Of a DNA stretch of 64,000 bases, positions 41,968 to 50,979 are shown one piece after another. The stretch is taken from the NCBI RefSeq assembly GCF_003664005.1, contig NZ_RCCJ01000001.1, positions 186,001 to 250,000 of the forward strand, read 5' to 3'. Source of the stretch: Hydrogenivirga caldilitoris. Its GTDB lineage: Bacteria; Aquificota; Aquificia; Aquificales; Aquificaceae. The translations under genes were made by a program, and so were the position numbers. The notes under the pieces are model-generated. The model searched no databases. It was given only the letters and a program-made list of their open reading frames with translations, and was not told where the DNA came from. Numbering within the stretch: position 1 is the stretch's first letter; each line of letters begins with the position of its first letter.

Positions 41968-43946
41968 TCCAGAGCCTCTAAGAAGGAGGTGTGTATCGTC
42001 TTTATCTTTCCCTTGAAGTCCACCTGAGCCCTTTCACCTTCAATCCCTATAACTTTCCCTACTCCGAAGACCTTATGGTTAACCAGAGTACCAACTCTAA
42101 CGCTCTCGTTGGGTTTGAGCTCAACCCTGTAAGAGACTAAAGGCTTTTTCCTTTTAAAGTGTTCAAGGTTCAGCAGAGCCTTAGGTACATCAGATAGGAA
42201 ACGGCTGGGTTTCCTCCCCTTAGACTTTGTGTAGGACAGGTAAAGTTTCTCTTTTGCTCTGGTTACGGCAACATAAAATAGTCTCCTCTCTTCCTCAAGC
42301 TCAGAGCTATCTTCAAAGGCTGACCTGTGGGGTAATATCTCCTCCTCAAGACGTGGTAAGAAGACTGCACCGAATTCCAGCCCCTTCGCTGCGTGTATGG
42401 TCATAAGGTTGACTGCGTTCTGCCTGCTTTCCTCCGAAGATATCAGGAAAGCTTCGCTCAGGAAGTCTTCAAGAGAGCTCCCCTCCTCAAACTTCTCTGT
42501 GGCTGTTTTGATAAGTTCAAGGACGTTTTCTGTCCTCTCTTGCAGGTCTCCCTTGTGCCTTTTCAGGACGTTCTCAAGAAAGGGGGTTTCTTCAAGAAGT
42601 CTCTTGAGGATGTTTGGGTAATTTTCCTTTTCAGCCTCAAGCTCTCTGAGGAAAGAGGTAAATTCCCTTAGCTTTGATGCCTTTGATGGTGAAACCCTCT
42701 CGCTGAGGACCTCAAGGGATTCTATCCAGCTGCCCTTGAAAAGCTCCTTAGCCCTCTCTATAGTCTTGTCCCCGAAGCCTTCAAGGAGGTAAGCAACTAC
42801 CCGTCTGAAAGCGGGTTCGTCAGCAGGATTTTCTAAGAACCTCAGAACGTAAAGTAGATTTTTGACTTCTGGTCTTTCGTAAAATCTGAGAGCTCCTACA
42901 ACCCTGTAGGGTATACCGACTTTAAAGAAGGTGCTTTCAAATACATCTGTTACGTAGGAAACTCTCAATAGCACGGCTATATCAGCAGGCTGATAGATTT
43001 TCAGAAGCTCCTTTATCTCTCTGGCTACCCAGAGTGCCTCCTCCTGCTCGTTATCAAATCTCTTGACCACAGGTTTTTCGCCCATATCGTGAACGGGACT
43101 TAGGGTCGGTATGAGCTCTTTCCAGAGGGCGTTGCTCTTTTTGAGTATCGCGTTGGCAACGGAGAGTATGTATCCTTTGGAGCGGTAGTTGGTTTCAAGC
43201 TTTATCACATCCGGGTTAAACTCATCCATGAAGCGTATTATGTTGTCAGGTCGTGCGAACCGCCACTCGTATATACACTGGTTTGGGTCCCCAACAACGC
43301 ATATATCTTTCCCTGCTATCAGCTTTAGAATTTCATACTGAACCGTGTTGGTATCCTGGTATTCGTCTACGAGTATGAATCTAAATGAATTCCTCAAATT
43401 TTCCCTGAAGTGGTCATTCTCTTTCAGGAGGTTGTAAAGCTCGTACATCAGGTCTCCAAAATCAAAGAGCCCGTTCTTCCTTAGCTCTTGTTGGTATAGA
43501 CCAAAGAGCTCTCTCAACTCCTCAGACTTTATGTCACCGAGGTCTTCCTTTACTCTTGATATCGCTCTCCTGACCTTATCGTAGTCTTCTTGGTTTATGC
43601 CAAACTCTTTTAAAAGCTCTTTTAGTATAGACTTTGTGTCTGACTCGTCCGCTACGTTAAACTCATATCCGGCTTTTCCCTTCAAAAGCCTGTAAGCTAC
43701 CGAATGGAAGGTGCCTACCCAGGGTAGTTCTCTACCCGTGACTTTGTACACCCTATCTCCTATCTCCTTTGCCGCTTTGTTTGTGAAGGTTATGCAGAGA
43801 ACGCTCTCTTCAGGTAAGCCGAGCTTTTCCAGGAGGAACTCTACTTTGTGGGCTAGGGTTTTGGTTTTTCCAGAGCCAGCTCCCGCGACTACGAGTAAGG
43901 GTTTTCCGTGGTGACGAACTACCTTTTCCTGTTGAGGGTTCAGCAT
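41964..43946 (-). CDS. UvrD/PcrA/Rep-type superfamily 1 DNA helicase
   Basis: 660 residues, 3'-5' superfamily 1A helicase. Motif I is AGAGSGKTKTLAHK, motif Ia CITFTNKAAKEIGDR, motif II LVDEYQDTN, motif III VGDPNQCIYEWRFA, motif IV LETNYRS, motif V MTIHAAKGLEF and motif VI ERRLFYVAVTRAKEKLYLS. The C-terminus has the Tudor-like UvrD tail (VRVGTLVNHKVFGVGKVIGI). It acts in excision repair, mismatch repair or replication restart. It is coupled to the small gene upstream (three bases between). Confidence 0.95.
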   Translation of the reverse strand: MLNPQQEKVVRHHGKPLLVVAGAGSGKTKTLAHKVEFLLEKLGLPEESVLCITFTNKAAKEIGDRVYKVTGRELPWVGTFHSVAYRLLKGKAGYEFNVADESDTKSILKELLKEFGINQEDYDKVRRAISRVKEDLGDIKSEELRELFGLYQQELRKNGLFDFGDLMYELYNLLKENDHFRENLRNSFRFILVDEYQDTNTVQYEILKLIAGKDICVVGDPNQCIYEWRFARPDNIIRFMDEFNPDVIKLETNYRSKGYILSVANAILKKSNALWKELIPTLSPVHDMGEKPVVKRFDNEQEEALWVAREIKELLKIYQPADIAVLLRVSYVTDVFESTFFKVGIPYRVVGALRFYERPEVKNLLYVLRFLENPADEPAFRRVVAYLLEGFGDKTIERAKELFKGSWIESLEVLSERVSPSKASKLREFTSFLRELEAEKENYPNILKRLLEETPFLENVLKRHKGDLQERTENVLELIKTATEKFEEGSSLEDFLSEAFLISSEESRQNAVNLMTIHAAKGLEFGAVFLPRLEEEILPHRSAFEDSSELEEERRLFYVAVTRAKEKLYLSYTKSKGRKPSRFLSDVPKALLNLEHFKRKKPLVSYRVELKPNESVRVGTLVNHKVFGVGKVIGIEGERAQVDFKGKIKTIHTSFLEALD

Positions 43947-43949
43947 GAC

Positions 43950-44216
43950 CTACTGTTCTTCGTCAACGCTTATTATATTTACGGAAACCCTATCTCCGTA
44001 TTCTTCTTTTAACCCCTCTTCAATACTTAGCTCTTCCCTTATCATGTCTTCCAGGGTCTCATACTCTTTAAAGAGCTCAACCTCTATCTGGTAAACCTCT
44101 TCCTGAAAGTCTGCGCTCACGTAAACCTCCCTTAGAGGTAGCTTCATCTCAGAACAGAGAGAAAGAACCTTCTCCTTTAGCTCTCCTATATCAACCTCTC
44201 CAAAGTTTGAGCCCAT
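43950..44216 (-). CDS. Small acidic protein of unknown function
   Basis: 88 residues from ATG 44216 with GGAGGTAA five bases upstream (GTG at 44219 overlaps the start). Strongly acidic, with a ferredoxin-like alternation of strands and helices (REVYVSADFQEEVYQIEVEL, VSVNIISVDEEQ). No cysteine motif apart from one Cys. It lies between nadE and the helicase gene, three bases from the latter, and so is in the same transcript. No family recognised. Confidence 0.7.
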   Translation of the reverse strand: MGSNFGEVDIGELKEKVLSLCSEMKLPLREVYVSADFQEEVYQIEVELFKEYETLEDMIREELSIEEGLKEEYGDRVSVNIISVDEEQ

Positions 44217-44227
44217 CACTTACCTCC

Positions 44228-45931
44228 TCACCTTCTGTACTTATTTACGATAGGCATCCTCCAGTCCTTACCAAAGGCTCTTGGCGTAATCTTTATGCCT
44301 ATAGGTGCCTGTTTTCTCTTATACTCAGCCTTCCTGACCATATTGACAACTTTGTAAACAGTTTCCTCCTCAATTCCTGCCCTAACTATATCTGCCGGGG
44401 ACATATTCTCTTCAATATAAAGCTTTAGCACCCTGTCAAGAAGTTCATAGGGAGGAAGTGTATCTTGGTCTGTTTGCCCTGGTCTGAGTTCTGCCGAGGG
44501 GGGCTTCACAAACACCCTCTCCGGTATAACCGGTGTCAAGGAGTTCCTGTAACGTGCAAGCTTATAAATTGTAGTTTTATAAACATCCTTTAAAGGTGCA
44601 AACCCGCCCGCCATGTCTCCGTATATAGTTGTGTACCCTGTAGCCGATTCGCTTTTGTTGGAGGTGGAGAGAACCAGGTACCCCCACTTGTTGGATACGT
44701 AAAAGAGTATGTTTGCCCTTATCCTCGCCTGAATGTTCTCGTCTGCAGTGTCAAACTCAAGCTCTCCAAAAACTGGAACCAGCTCGTCGTAGTAGGAGGT
44801 GTACACCCCATCTATGGGTACGGTATGGAATTCTATCCCAAGGTTGTCTGCCAGAGTCTTGGCATCCTCAAAGCTCTCCTGAGAGGAGAACCTTGAAGGC
44901 ATAAACACACCCATAACATTTCCAGCTCCAAGGGCATCTGTGGCTATGCAAGCTACAAGTGAGGAGTCCATACCTCCAGAAAGACCCAATACAGCCTTAG
45001 AGAAACCGGTCTTTATTACGTAATCATGAGTTCCGAGTACGAGCGCCTTGTATATCTCCTCCTCCTCGGTCGGGTTTTCCTCAATTCTCGGTTCAATATA
45101 AGGTCTTCCGGTTAGCTCAACCTCGGCTCTGACTGGAAAAGGTTCTATCTCTTTGCTCGCAGTTCTCCACCTTAGGTCAAGAAGCCTCCTCCTCCTAACC
45201 TTCTCAACATCAATTGAAAGGGTTAATAGGTCTTCTTCAAAAGCCTTTGCCCTCCCAATAACCTTCCCCAGCGGGTCAATAACCATGCTCCTACCGTCAA
45301 ACACAAGCTCATCGTGTCCACCTACAAGGTTAGCGTATACGACGAAGCATATGTTGTCCTCCGCCCTCGCTTTTACGAAGCTTTCCCTGAAAGTGTACTT
45401 GCCTATGTGATAAGGGGAGGCGTTTATATTTATCACAACTTCCGCACCAGAAAGGACTGTTAGCCTCTCAATGTGGTCAGGATACCATATATCTTCACAT
45501 ATAGAAAAACCAACCTTGTATCCGTTCACCTTTATAAGAAGAGGCTCTTCACCTTCCCTGAAGTACCTAACCTCATCAAAAACGCTGTAATTTGGAAGTC
45601 TCCCTTTATGATATATACCTAATACCTCGCCCCTGTATATAACGTACAGGCTGTTGTAGAGCTCACCTTCGTAGTGGGGAGTTCCGACCACTATCACCGT
45701 ATCAAGCTGTTTGGTTTTTTTGGCTAAGCTCTGGACAGCTTCCATACACTCCCTTACGAAGTCCAGCCTCAAAAAGAGGTCTTCCGGAGTGTATCCGCTC
45801 ACCGCCAGTTCAGGGAATACAACGATGTGGGATCTCTTGGCGCAGTTCTTAACCGCCTTTTCTATCTTTCTTACGTTCCCTTCTATATCCCCTACAGTGG
45901 GGTTTATCTGGGCTATGCTGATGTTCAGCAT
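44228..45931 (-). CDS. nadE: NAD synthetase, glutamine-hydrolysing
   Basis: 567 residues. An N-terminal nitrilase-type amidase domain has catalytic Glu (VVFPELAVSGYTPEDL), Lys (YHKGRLPNYSVFDE) and Cys (GFSICEDIWYPD). A C-terminal ammonia-dependent NAD synthetase domain has the PP-loop VLGLSGGMDSSLVACIA, LSTSNKSESATGYTTIYGD and KPPSAELRPGQTDQD. It amidates NaAD to NAD+, taking ammonia from glutamine through a channel. The length is normal for the fused type. It is upstream of, and probably co-transcribed with, the acidic protein and the helicase. A tRNA-Val promoter lies in its divergent gap. Confidence 0.96.
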   Translation of the reverse strand: MLNISIAQINPTVGDIEGNVRKIEKAVKNCAKRSHIVVFPELAVSGYTPEDLFLRLDFVRECMEAVQSLAKKTKQLDTVIVVGTPHYEGELYNSLYVIYRGEVLGIYHKGRLPNYSVFDEVRYFREGEEPLLIKVNGYKVGFSICEDIWYPDHIERLTVLSGAEVVININASPYHIGKYTFRESFVKARAEDNICFVVYANLVGGHDELVFDGRSMVIDPLGKVIGRAKAFEEDLLTLSIDVEKVRRRRLLDLRWRTASKEIEPFPVRAEVELTGRPYIEPRIEENPTEEEEIYKALVLGTHDYVIKTGFSKAVLGLSGGMDSSLVACIATDALGAGNVMGVFMPSRFSSQESFEDAKTLADNLGIEFHTVPIDGVYTSYYDELVPVFGELEFDTADENIQARIRANILFYVSNKWGYLVLSTSNKSESATGYTTIYGDMAGGFAPLKDVYKTTIYKLARYRNSLTPVIPERVFVKPPSAELRPGQTDQDTLPPYELLDRVLKLYIEENMSPADIVRAGIEEETVYKVVNMVRKAEYKRKQAPIGIKITPRAFGKDWRMPIVNKYRR

Positions 45932-45945
45932 GGATTTAGTATAGC

Positions 45946-45974
45946 TTGACTCTCGTACGGAATTAGAAGATAAT
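45946..45974 (+). promoter_or_regulatory. Sigma-70 promoter of tRNA-Val(GAC)-hisB
   Basis: TTGACT (45946-45951), 17-base spacer, GATAAT (45969-45974). Each box has one mismatch to the consensus. The tRNA begins 10 bases after the -10 box. Confidence 0.82.
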
Positions 45975-45983
45975 TTCTAATTA

Positions 45984-46059
45984 AGGCGCGTAGCTCAGCC
46001 GGGAGAGCGCTGGCCCGACACGCCAGAGGTCAGGGGTTCAAGTCCCCTCGCGCCTACCA
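45984..46059 (+). tRNA. tRNA-Val (anticodon GAC), with C33
   Basis: 76-nt cloverleaf with encoded CCA. Acceptor AGGCGCG/CGCGCCT, D-stem GCTC/GAGC, anticodon stem CTGGC/GCCAG around the seven-base loop CCGACAC, T-stem AGGGG/CCCCT with loop TTCAAGT, discriminator A. The anticodon GAC reads GUU/GUC valine codons. Position 33, nearly always U, is C here. hisB starts seven bases after the CCA. Confidence 0.94.
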
Positions 46060-46066
46060 TTGAAAA

Positions 46067-46645
46067 ATGAGAGAAGCGGAGATAAAAAGGGAAACGAAAG
46101 AAACAAGGATAAAGCTCTACGTTAATCTTGATGGAACAGGTATTTACGAGGTTAAAACGCCGGTGGGTTTTTTAACCCATATGCTTGAAAGCTTCGCAAA
46201 GCACGGAAGGTTTGATCTCAGGGTTGAGGCAGAAGGAGACGTTGACGTTTCTTATCACCATACGGTTGAAGACTGCGGGATAGTCCTAGGTCAAGCTTTT
46301 GATAAAGCCCTCGGGGATAAGAAGGGGATAAGAAGGTTCGGGGACTCTATCGTGCCTATGGATGAGGCGCTTCTTCTGTCTGCAATAGACTTCTCCGGCA
46401 GGGGTCTATTCTTTTATGAAGATTTAGGTCTGAGAGGAAAGATAACAGACTTTGACTTTGAACTCATATGGGAGTTTTTTAAGGGTTTTGCCCTGGAGAG
46501 CAGGTCAACTCTCCATATGAGGGTTATAGATGGAAAGATCTTACATCACATAGCGGAGGCGGCTTTCAAGTCTTTTGCCCTTACCCTTAAAGAGGCGGTT
46601 TCTGTTGTGGGGGGAGACGTGCCTTCAACTAAGGGAACGCTCTAA
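46067..46645 (+). CDS. hisB: Imidazoleglycerol-phosphate dehydratase
   Basis: 192 residues, the monofunctional HisB of histidine synthesis. Metal-binding His clusters: [31 protein letters not shown] and [15 protein letters not shown] at the C-terminus. The length is normal (about 195). The ATG lies seven bases after tRNA-Val(GAC) with no evident ribosome site. After tRNA processing the mRNA would start almost at the ATG, so translation may be leaderless-like. The 3' end overlaps the convergent RluD gene by 21 bases. Confidence 0.96.
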   Translation: MREAEIKRETKETRIKLYVNLDGTGIYEVKTPVGFLTHMLESFAKHGRFDLRVEAEGDVDVSYHHTVEDCGIVLGQAFDKALGDKKGIRRFGDSIVPMDEALLLSAIDFSGRGLFFYEDLGLRGKITDFDFELIWEFFKGFALESRSTLHMRVIDGKILHHIAEAAFKSFALTLKEAVSVVGGDVPSTKGTL

Positions 46646-47593
46646 TTCCCTGGCTCTCTCTAAAACACTTTTGAAAGGTTCAGGGTCCTCTATCTCAAAC
46701 TCCATCCATTCTTCCCTTGTGGGGTGATAAAATCCGAGTTTGTAGGCAACTAACATGTTGCACTCACCCAGTAATTTGATTATCTCCTCTGGAACCGAGC
46801 TTCTCTTAAAGCCGTAAGTGGTATCGCCAAGTATAGGGTAACCAAGGGAGGATAAATGAACCCTTATCTGATGGGTTCTGCCTGTGTATATCTTAACCTT
46901 TAGAAGGGTAAGGTCAAGCTTTTTAAACCTCTCCAGAACCCAGAACTCACTTTTTGCGGGTCTTGAGGCTGGCGAAAAGGTTGAAAACTTCTTTCTATGG
47001 ATAGGGTGCCTCCCTACTGGGAGCTCTACGACCATATGCTCCTGTTCTACCAAGCCCTTTACCATTGCTCTGTAGAGCTTTTCCGTTTTTCTCTGGGCAA
47101 ACTGACGGGATAACTTCCTGTGAGACATGTCGTTCTTCGCGACCACCATAAGACCGGAAGTTTCTTTGTCAAGCCTGTGGACGATACCGGGTCTTTCTGT
47201 ACCTCCTATGGAGGAGAGGTCTTTGATGTGATATAGGAGGGCGTTTACCAGCGTTCCACTCGTGTAACCCGGAGAGGGGTGAACCACGAGACCACAGGGT
47301 TTAACTATAACAGCTATATCGCTGTCCTCGTACAAAATCTCAATGGGTATATTCTGAGGTTTTACTTCAATAGGTTCTGGTTCCGGAAGCAGTAACTGAA
47401 CAACGTCACCTTCCTTAATCTTGTAGGAAGGTTTTCTCTCCTTACCTCCAACAAGAACGAAGCCCTCTTCTATGAGTTTCTTCAAGTAACTTCTGGAGAG
47501 TTCCGGGTAAACCCTGGAAAGAAAAAGGTCCAGGCGTTCTCCGGCTTGCTGGGGTGATACTTCAAATTCAAGAACCTCTGCTGTCTTTTTCAT
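46625..47593 (-). CDS. RluA/RluD-family pseudouridine synthase
   Basis: 322 residues. An N-terminal S4 domain ([20 protein letters not shown]) is followed by a synthase domain with catalytic Asp142 in [16 protein letters not shown], motif VVHPSPGY, and [20 protein letters not shown] near the end. It fits RluD, which makes pseudouridines in helix 69 of 23S rRNA, but RluA/RluC-type specificity cannot be ruled out. The ATG overlaps the upstream small ORF by 26 bases. Confidence 0.9.
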   Translation of the reverse strand: MKKTAEVLEFEVSPQQAGERLDLFLSRVYPELSRSYLKKLIEEGFVLVGGKERKPSYKIKEGDVVQLLLPEPEPIEVKPQNIPIEILYEDSDIAVIVKPCGLVVHPSPGYTSGTLVNALLYHIKDLSSIGGTERPGIVHRLDKETSGLMVVAKNDMSHRKLSRQFAQRKTEKLYRAMVKGLVEQEHMVVELPVGRHPIHRKKFSTFSPASRPAKSEFWVLERFKKLDLTLLKVKIYTGRTHQIRVHLSSLGYPILGDTTYGFKRSSVPEEIIKLLGECNMLVAYKLGFYHPTREEWMEFEIEDPEPFKSVLERARELERSLS

Positions 47594-47744
47594 TCAACTT
47601 TATTTCTATCTTTATCTCCTTTGGTTCTTCTTCAAGATTGAGGCTTCTTATAAAACCGACAACTGTACCCTTTAAGGCTCTCATTGGAAAGTCTTTCAGT
47701 CTTACCTTTTTACCGTTCACTTCAAGAACTATGTCTTCCACCAT
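47568..47744 (-). CDS. Small basic/acidic protein of unknown function
   Basis: 58 residues, MVEDIVLEVNGKKVRLKDFP at the N-terminus, then KGTVVGFIRSLN and an acidic-basic tail ([11 protein letters not shown]). A beta-rich, possibly SHS2- or DUF2845-size fold; no family recognised. Codon use (AAG, GAA, ATA) matches neighbours, and it overlaps the RluD-type start by 26 bases, which supports coupled translation. No clear ribosome site lies before ATG 47744. Confidence 0.55.
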   Translation of the reverse strand: MVEDIVLEVNGKKVRLKDFPMRALKGTVVGFIRSLNLEEEPKEIKIEIKLNEKDSRGS

Positions 47745-47768
47745 AGGGAAATTTTAAAATAAAAATCC

Positions 47769-48074
47769 ATGGCTGTTCTCGTCAGGATATTCCTCAAGGA
47801 AGGAGAGGAGTTCGGAGATAAACCCGTTTACCGTGAGGTGGTTGAACAGCTCAGAAGGAAAGGTTTGGGAGGAGCTACCGTCCTAAAGGCGATCCTCGGT
47901 TACGGAACAACAGGAGAATTTCATTATGAGGGTATAGAGGCAATGTCCTATGACCTTCCCGTAGTGATTGAATTTGTTGAGCAAGAGGATAAAGCTCTGA
48001 AAGTTATGGAGGACCTGAAACACCTGCTCAGGGGAAAGCTGATAAGTATGGAAGAGGTTAAAGTGTGGGAATAA
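47769..48074 (+). CDS. DUF190 family protein, copy 1
   Basis: 101 residues. DUF190 is a PII-like ferredoxin-type fold: AVLVRIFLKEGEEFGDKPVY, then VEQLRRKGLGGATVLKAILG and YEGIEAMSYDLPVVIEFVEQ, matching the family pattern. DUF190 genes are often beside crcB, and a regulatory or sensing role in fluoride export is suspected. The second copy lies after crcB, with different sequence. The end overlaps the crcB start by 10 bases. Confidence 0.9.
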   Translation: MAVLVRIFLKEGEEFGDKPVYREVVEQLRRKGLGGATVLKAILGYGTTGEFHYEGIEAMSYDLPVVIEFVEQEDKALKVMEDLKHLLRGKLISMEEVKVWE

Positions 48075-48439
48075 TAATATCTGTGGCTCTTGGAGGAGCT
48101 ATAGGCTCCGTGCTCAGGTTTATACTCTCAAAGTTGATACAGGATAGGACAGGTATTGACTTCCCGCTCGGAACTCTGCTCGTGAACCTCCTTGGGGCTT
48201 TTCTCATAGGTTTCGCCTTCGCTTACTTTGTTGAAAGGATGAGCCTCTCCCCTGAGGTGAGAGCCCTTTTCATAACCGGCTTTCTGGGGGGCTTTACTAC
48301 CTTTTCCACCTTCTCTTATGAAAGCTACAACCTCCTGATGGATGGTGAGCTGGTTAAGTTTATCTTGTACACCTTGGGGACAAATGGAGTAGGCTTGTTT
48401 ATGACTCTGTTGGGTTACAACATAGGGAGGATGTTGTGA
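48065..48439 (+). CDS. crcB: Fluoride channel CrcB/Fluc
   Basis: 124 residues with four membrane helices. GGAIGSVLRFILSK at the N-terminus, the conserved GTLLVNLLGAFLIGF (with Asn), and GFLGGFTTFSTFSYE (Phe box and Na+/fluoride-lining Thr/Ser). Fluc channels are dual-topology dimers that let fluoride leave the cell. No fluoride riboswitch is seen ahead of the upstream gene, where only 24 bases separate it from the divergent gene. It is flanked on both sides by DUF190 genes, with overlaps. Confidence 0.94.
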   Translation: MGIIISVALGGAIGSVLRFILSKLIQDRTGIDFPLGTLLVNLLGAFLIGFAFAYFVERMSLSPEVRALFITGFLGGFTTFSTFSYESYNLLMDGELVKFILYTLGTNGVGLFMTLLGYNIGRML

Positions 48440-48759
48440 AGTGTGAGACTGCCGTACTTGTCAGGATATTCATAGGAGAGAACGATAGATACGAGGGCAA
48501 GCCGCTTTACAAGTACATGACCGAACTTTGTAGGGAGAGGGGAGTTGCGGGGGTAACCGTGTTCAGGGGAATTCTCGGTTATGGAAAATCCTCTGTAGTT
48601 CATGAACAGAGACTCCTCAAGCTTTCCTCAGACCTTCCCATAGTGATTGAAGTTATTGACTGTGAGGAGAAGATAAACGAGGTACTTCCTGAACTTTCTA
48701 AACTGGTTGACAGTGGTCTCATAACTCTGGAGAGGGTAAAGGTCATAAGGTACAATTGA
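48436..48759 (+). CDS. DUF190 family protein, copy 2
   Basis: 107 residues; start GTG 48436 overlaps the crcB stop as GTGA. Same family as copy 1, with VLVRIFIGENDRYEGKPLYK, RGVAGVTVFRGILGYGKSS and LPIVIEVIDCEEKI. It is recognisably paralogous to copy 1 (shared VLVRIF, ILGYG and DLP-VIE elements) but clearly diverged, so the pair is not a recent duplication. Two cysteines occur in this copy (KCETAV, TELCRERG) plus DCEEK. Confidence 0.9.
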   Translation: MKCETAVLVRIFIGENDRYEGKPLYKYMTELCRERGVAGVTVFRGILGYGKSSVVHEQRLLKLSSDLPIVIEVIDCEEKINEVLPELSKLVDSGLITLERVKVIRYN

Positions 48760-48763
48760 AATA

Positions 48764-48919
48764 ATGGACGGGGATGCTTTCCTCTTTATGATGCTATCTT
48801 GGGGACTTATACTGGGTTTGAATATCTATTGCTTTACCCTACTCTTAACAAAGGGAGAGCCACCTTCGGGTGAAGCCCGCCCAACCGTTGAACCTGGTGA
48901 AGAGGAAGAGATAACTTAA
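48764..48919 (+). CDS. Small single-span membrane protein
   Basis: 51 residues from ATG 48764, four bases after the DUF190 stop. The first half is hydrophobic (FLFMMLSWGLILGLNIYCFT), the second is Pro/Gly/Glu-rich and acidic (KGEPPSGEARPTVEPGEEEE). It reads as one membrane helix with a cytoplasmic acidic tail. The function is unknown; it may be a small partner of the fluoride-channel unit or of another membrane complex. The stop overlaps the convergent tsaB end by four bases. No clear ribosome site. Confidence 0.6.
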   Translation: MDGDAFLFMMLSWGLILGLNIYCFTLLLTKGEPPSGEARPTVEPGEEEEIT

Positions 48920-49506
48920 ACTGGCGGTTTCAAATAGACCGGTTCTATACTGAACACATCATCACCCTCCGGTTTTTCCCTAAGGTGCTCATGGGCATAT
49001 ATGCCTCCATAGGCGGAGAAGGGGAAGAATGGGTGATAGAACTGGTTCTCCCCTATCTTCTCTTCAGAGAATATACTCAGGGATACCCCTGTACCTTTGA
49101 GTTTCTCCCCCCTATGCAGCCTTACTTCGGAGACAGCCTTTCCGTCAAATACCCTGTAAAAGATGTTAGTGCTGACCTTCAGATAAGGAATTTTCGGTGT
49201 GGGTACAGGAGTAAACCTACCAATTAAATGCAGGTTCTCGTAAGCAACGATTGGTTTCTTGAGAACGTAAGCTAAAGTTTTCATAAAGGTTACACCTATC
49301 CTGAGAGAGGTGAGGTATCCTACACCTACTGAAACCGCGAAGGCATCAAACTCCTCTGGCTTTACGCACTGTCCCTCTAACGCCTTAGGTAGGTTCTGCA
49401 GCGTTTTCCTTTCAGAGTCAAGGTAATATATAAACTTTACTTTTCCGTTCTCTATAACAGAGAAGTTAAAGAAGGAGAAGGAGGTATCCAGGGATAGGAT
49501 TCTCAT
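48916..49506 (-). CDS. tsaB: tRNA threonylcarbamoyladenosine biosynthesis protein TsaB
   Basis: 196 residues, ASKHA-fold partner of TsaD in making t6A37. Visible: [20 protein letters not shown] at the N-terminus and [20 protein letters not shown] (in other TsaB: GRGPGSFTGLR), then [11 protein letters not shown]. Like all TsaB it lacks TsaD's metal-binding His pair. It is shorter than the roughly 230-residue E. coli protein. The start overlaps the gatA stop (ATGA), so it is translated behind gatA, linking two tRNA-related functions. Confidence 0.87.
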   Translation of the reverse strand: MRILSLDTSFSFFNFSVIENGKVKFIYYLDSERKTLQNLPKALEGQCVKPEEFDAFAVSVGVGYLTSLRIGVTFMKTLAYVLKKPIVAYENLHLIGRFTPVPTPKIPYLKVSTNIFYRVFDGKAVSEVRLHRGEKLKGTGVSLSIFSEEKIGENQFYHPFFPFSAYGGIYAHEHLREKPEGDDVFSIEPVYLKPPV

Positions 49507-50945
49507 AGCTGTGGAAATTTCTCGTAGTGTTTAAAGACCTGTTCCCAGGTGTAAGAGATTCTCAGAAGGGTTGTCTCATCCCAGGGTTTTCCTATCAGTT
49601 GTCCGCCCACCGGCAGGTTGTCTACCCAGCCTATGGGTATTGAAATTCCCGGCAATCCTGCGAGGTTTACAGGGACTGTCAGAACATCGGAGAGGTACAT
49701 CTCTATAGGATTATCAAGCCTCTCTCCCAGTTTAAAGGGTAGAGAGGGGGTGGTCGGGCTCGCTATAAGGTCAACCCTCTCAAAGGCTCTTATGAAGTCT
49801 TCGTATATCAACCTTCTCACTTTTTGAGCTTTCAGATAGTAGGCGTCGTAGTATCCGGCGGAAAGGGCAAAGGTTCCCAGCATTATCCTTCTCTTCACTT
49901 CAGCTCCAAACCCTTCATCCCTTGTCTTTGAATACATGTCAAGTAAGTCTTGATACTCATTCGCCCTGTATCCGTACCTAACCCCATCGTACCTGGCTAA
50001 GTTTGAGGAGGCTTCTGATGGAGCTATTATGTAGTAGGCAGGTATAGCATACTTAACGTGGGGCAATGAAACTTCTTCAACTGAACAACCAAGACCTTCA
50101 AGCTCTTTTATGAAACTGTCAAAGCGCTCCTTTACCTCTGGCTGAACATTGAACTCAAAGAATTCTTTTGGGAGACCTATCTTCAGCCCCTTTATGTCCT
50201 TTTTTAACTCTTCAAGGAAGTTCGGGACAGGAACCTTTGCGGAGGTTGAATCTTTCTCATCATATCCGCTTATAACTTCAAGTAAAAGGGCGACATCCTC
50301 TGTTCTGCGAGCAAACACCCCGATCTGGTCTAAGGAAGAGGCAAAAGCAACAAGCCCGTATCTTGAAACCCTTCCGTAGGTCGGTTTGATACCTATCACG
50401 CCGCAGAAGCTCGCAGGTTGCCTTATTGAGCCCCCCGTATCCGAGCCCAGTGATAGGGGTGAGGAGCCTACCGCAACACTCGCTGCAGAACCTCCTGATG
50501 AACCTCCGGGCACCCTATCCGTATCCCATGGATTTCTGGTCGGGAAGAAAGCAGAATGCTCGGTAGAGGAACCCATTGCGAACTCATCCATATTTGTCTT
50601 GCCTATGAATAGGGCTCCTTCCCTTCTGAGCCTTTCCACAACGGTTGCGTCATAGGGAGAAACAAAGTTTTCCAGTATCTTTGAAGCGCAGGTGGTTCTT
50701 CCACCCTTTATAACTATGTTGTCCTTTATAGCTATAGGAAGTCCGAAGAGCTTACCTTCTGGCTTCTTTCCATCAATTTCCTTTGCCCTTTCAAGGGCTT
50801 CCTCGTAGGTAGGTGTTATGAAAGCTTTGACCTTATCTTCTGTCTCTTCAAACCTTTTGAAGAAAGATTCAACCACTTCGGAGGGTTTGATCTCTCCCTT
50901 TGCTATGAGCTCCAAGAGCTCCTTCGCGCCTTTTTGAAAAATCAT
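49503..50945 (-). CDS. gatA: Glutamyl-tRNA(Gln) amidotransferase subunit A
   Basis: 480 residues, amidase-signature enzyme. It releases ammonia from glutamine for GatB to convert Glu-tRNA(Gln) (and Asp-tRNA(Asn)) to the amide form. Catalytic Ser-cisSer-Lys region: [20 protein letters not shown] (Lys), [16 protein letters not shown] (Ser) and [18 protein letters not shown] (Ser nucleophile). gatB and gatC are not in the window. It is upstream of tsaB (ATGA overlap). The start is near the divergent nitroreductase gene. Confidence 0.96.
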   Translation of the reverse strand: MIFQKGAKELLELIAKGEIKPSEVVESFFKRFEETEDKVKAFITPTYEEALERAKEIDGKKPEGKLFGLPIAIKDNIVIKGGRTTCASKILENFVSPYDATVVERLRREGALFIGKTNMDEFAMGSSTEHSAFFPTRNPWDTDRVPGGSSGGSAASVAVGSSPLSLGSDTGGSIRQPASFCGVIGIKPTYGRVSRYGLVAFASSLDQIGVFARRTEDVALLLEVISGYDEKDSTSAKVPVPNFLEELKKDIKGLKIGLPKEFFEFNVQPEVKERFDSFIKELEGLGCSVEEVSLPHVKYAIPAYYIIAPSEASSNLARYDGVRYGYRANEYQDLLDMYSKTRDEGFGAEVKRRIMLGTFALSAGYYDAYYLKAQKVRRLIYEDFIRAFERVDLIASPTTPSLPFKLGERLDNPIEMYLSDVLTVPVNLAGLPGISIPIGWVDNLPVGGQLIGKPWDETTLLRISYTWEQVFKHYEKFPQL

Positions 50946-50979
50946 GGTAAATATTTTATCCCAGTTGTATCTTTTAATT

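Noticed and set aside
47745-47768. Fluoride riboswitch ahead of the DUF190-crcB genes
   Set aside because: Only 24 bases separate the genes, too short for the aptamer, and no crcB-motif sequence is seen.
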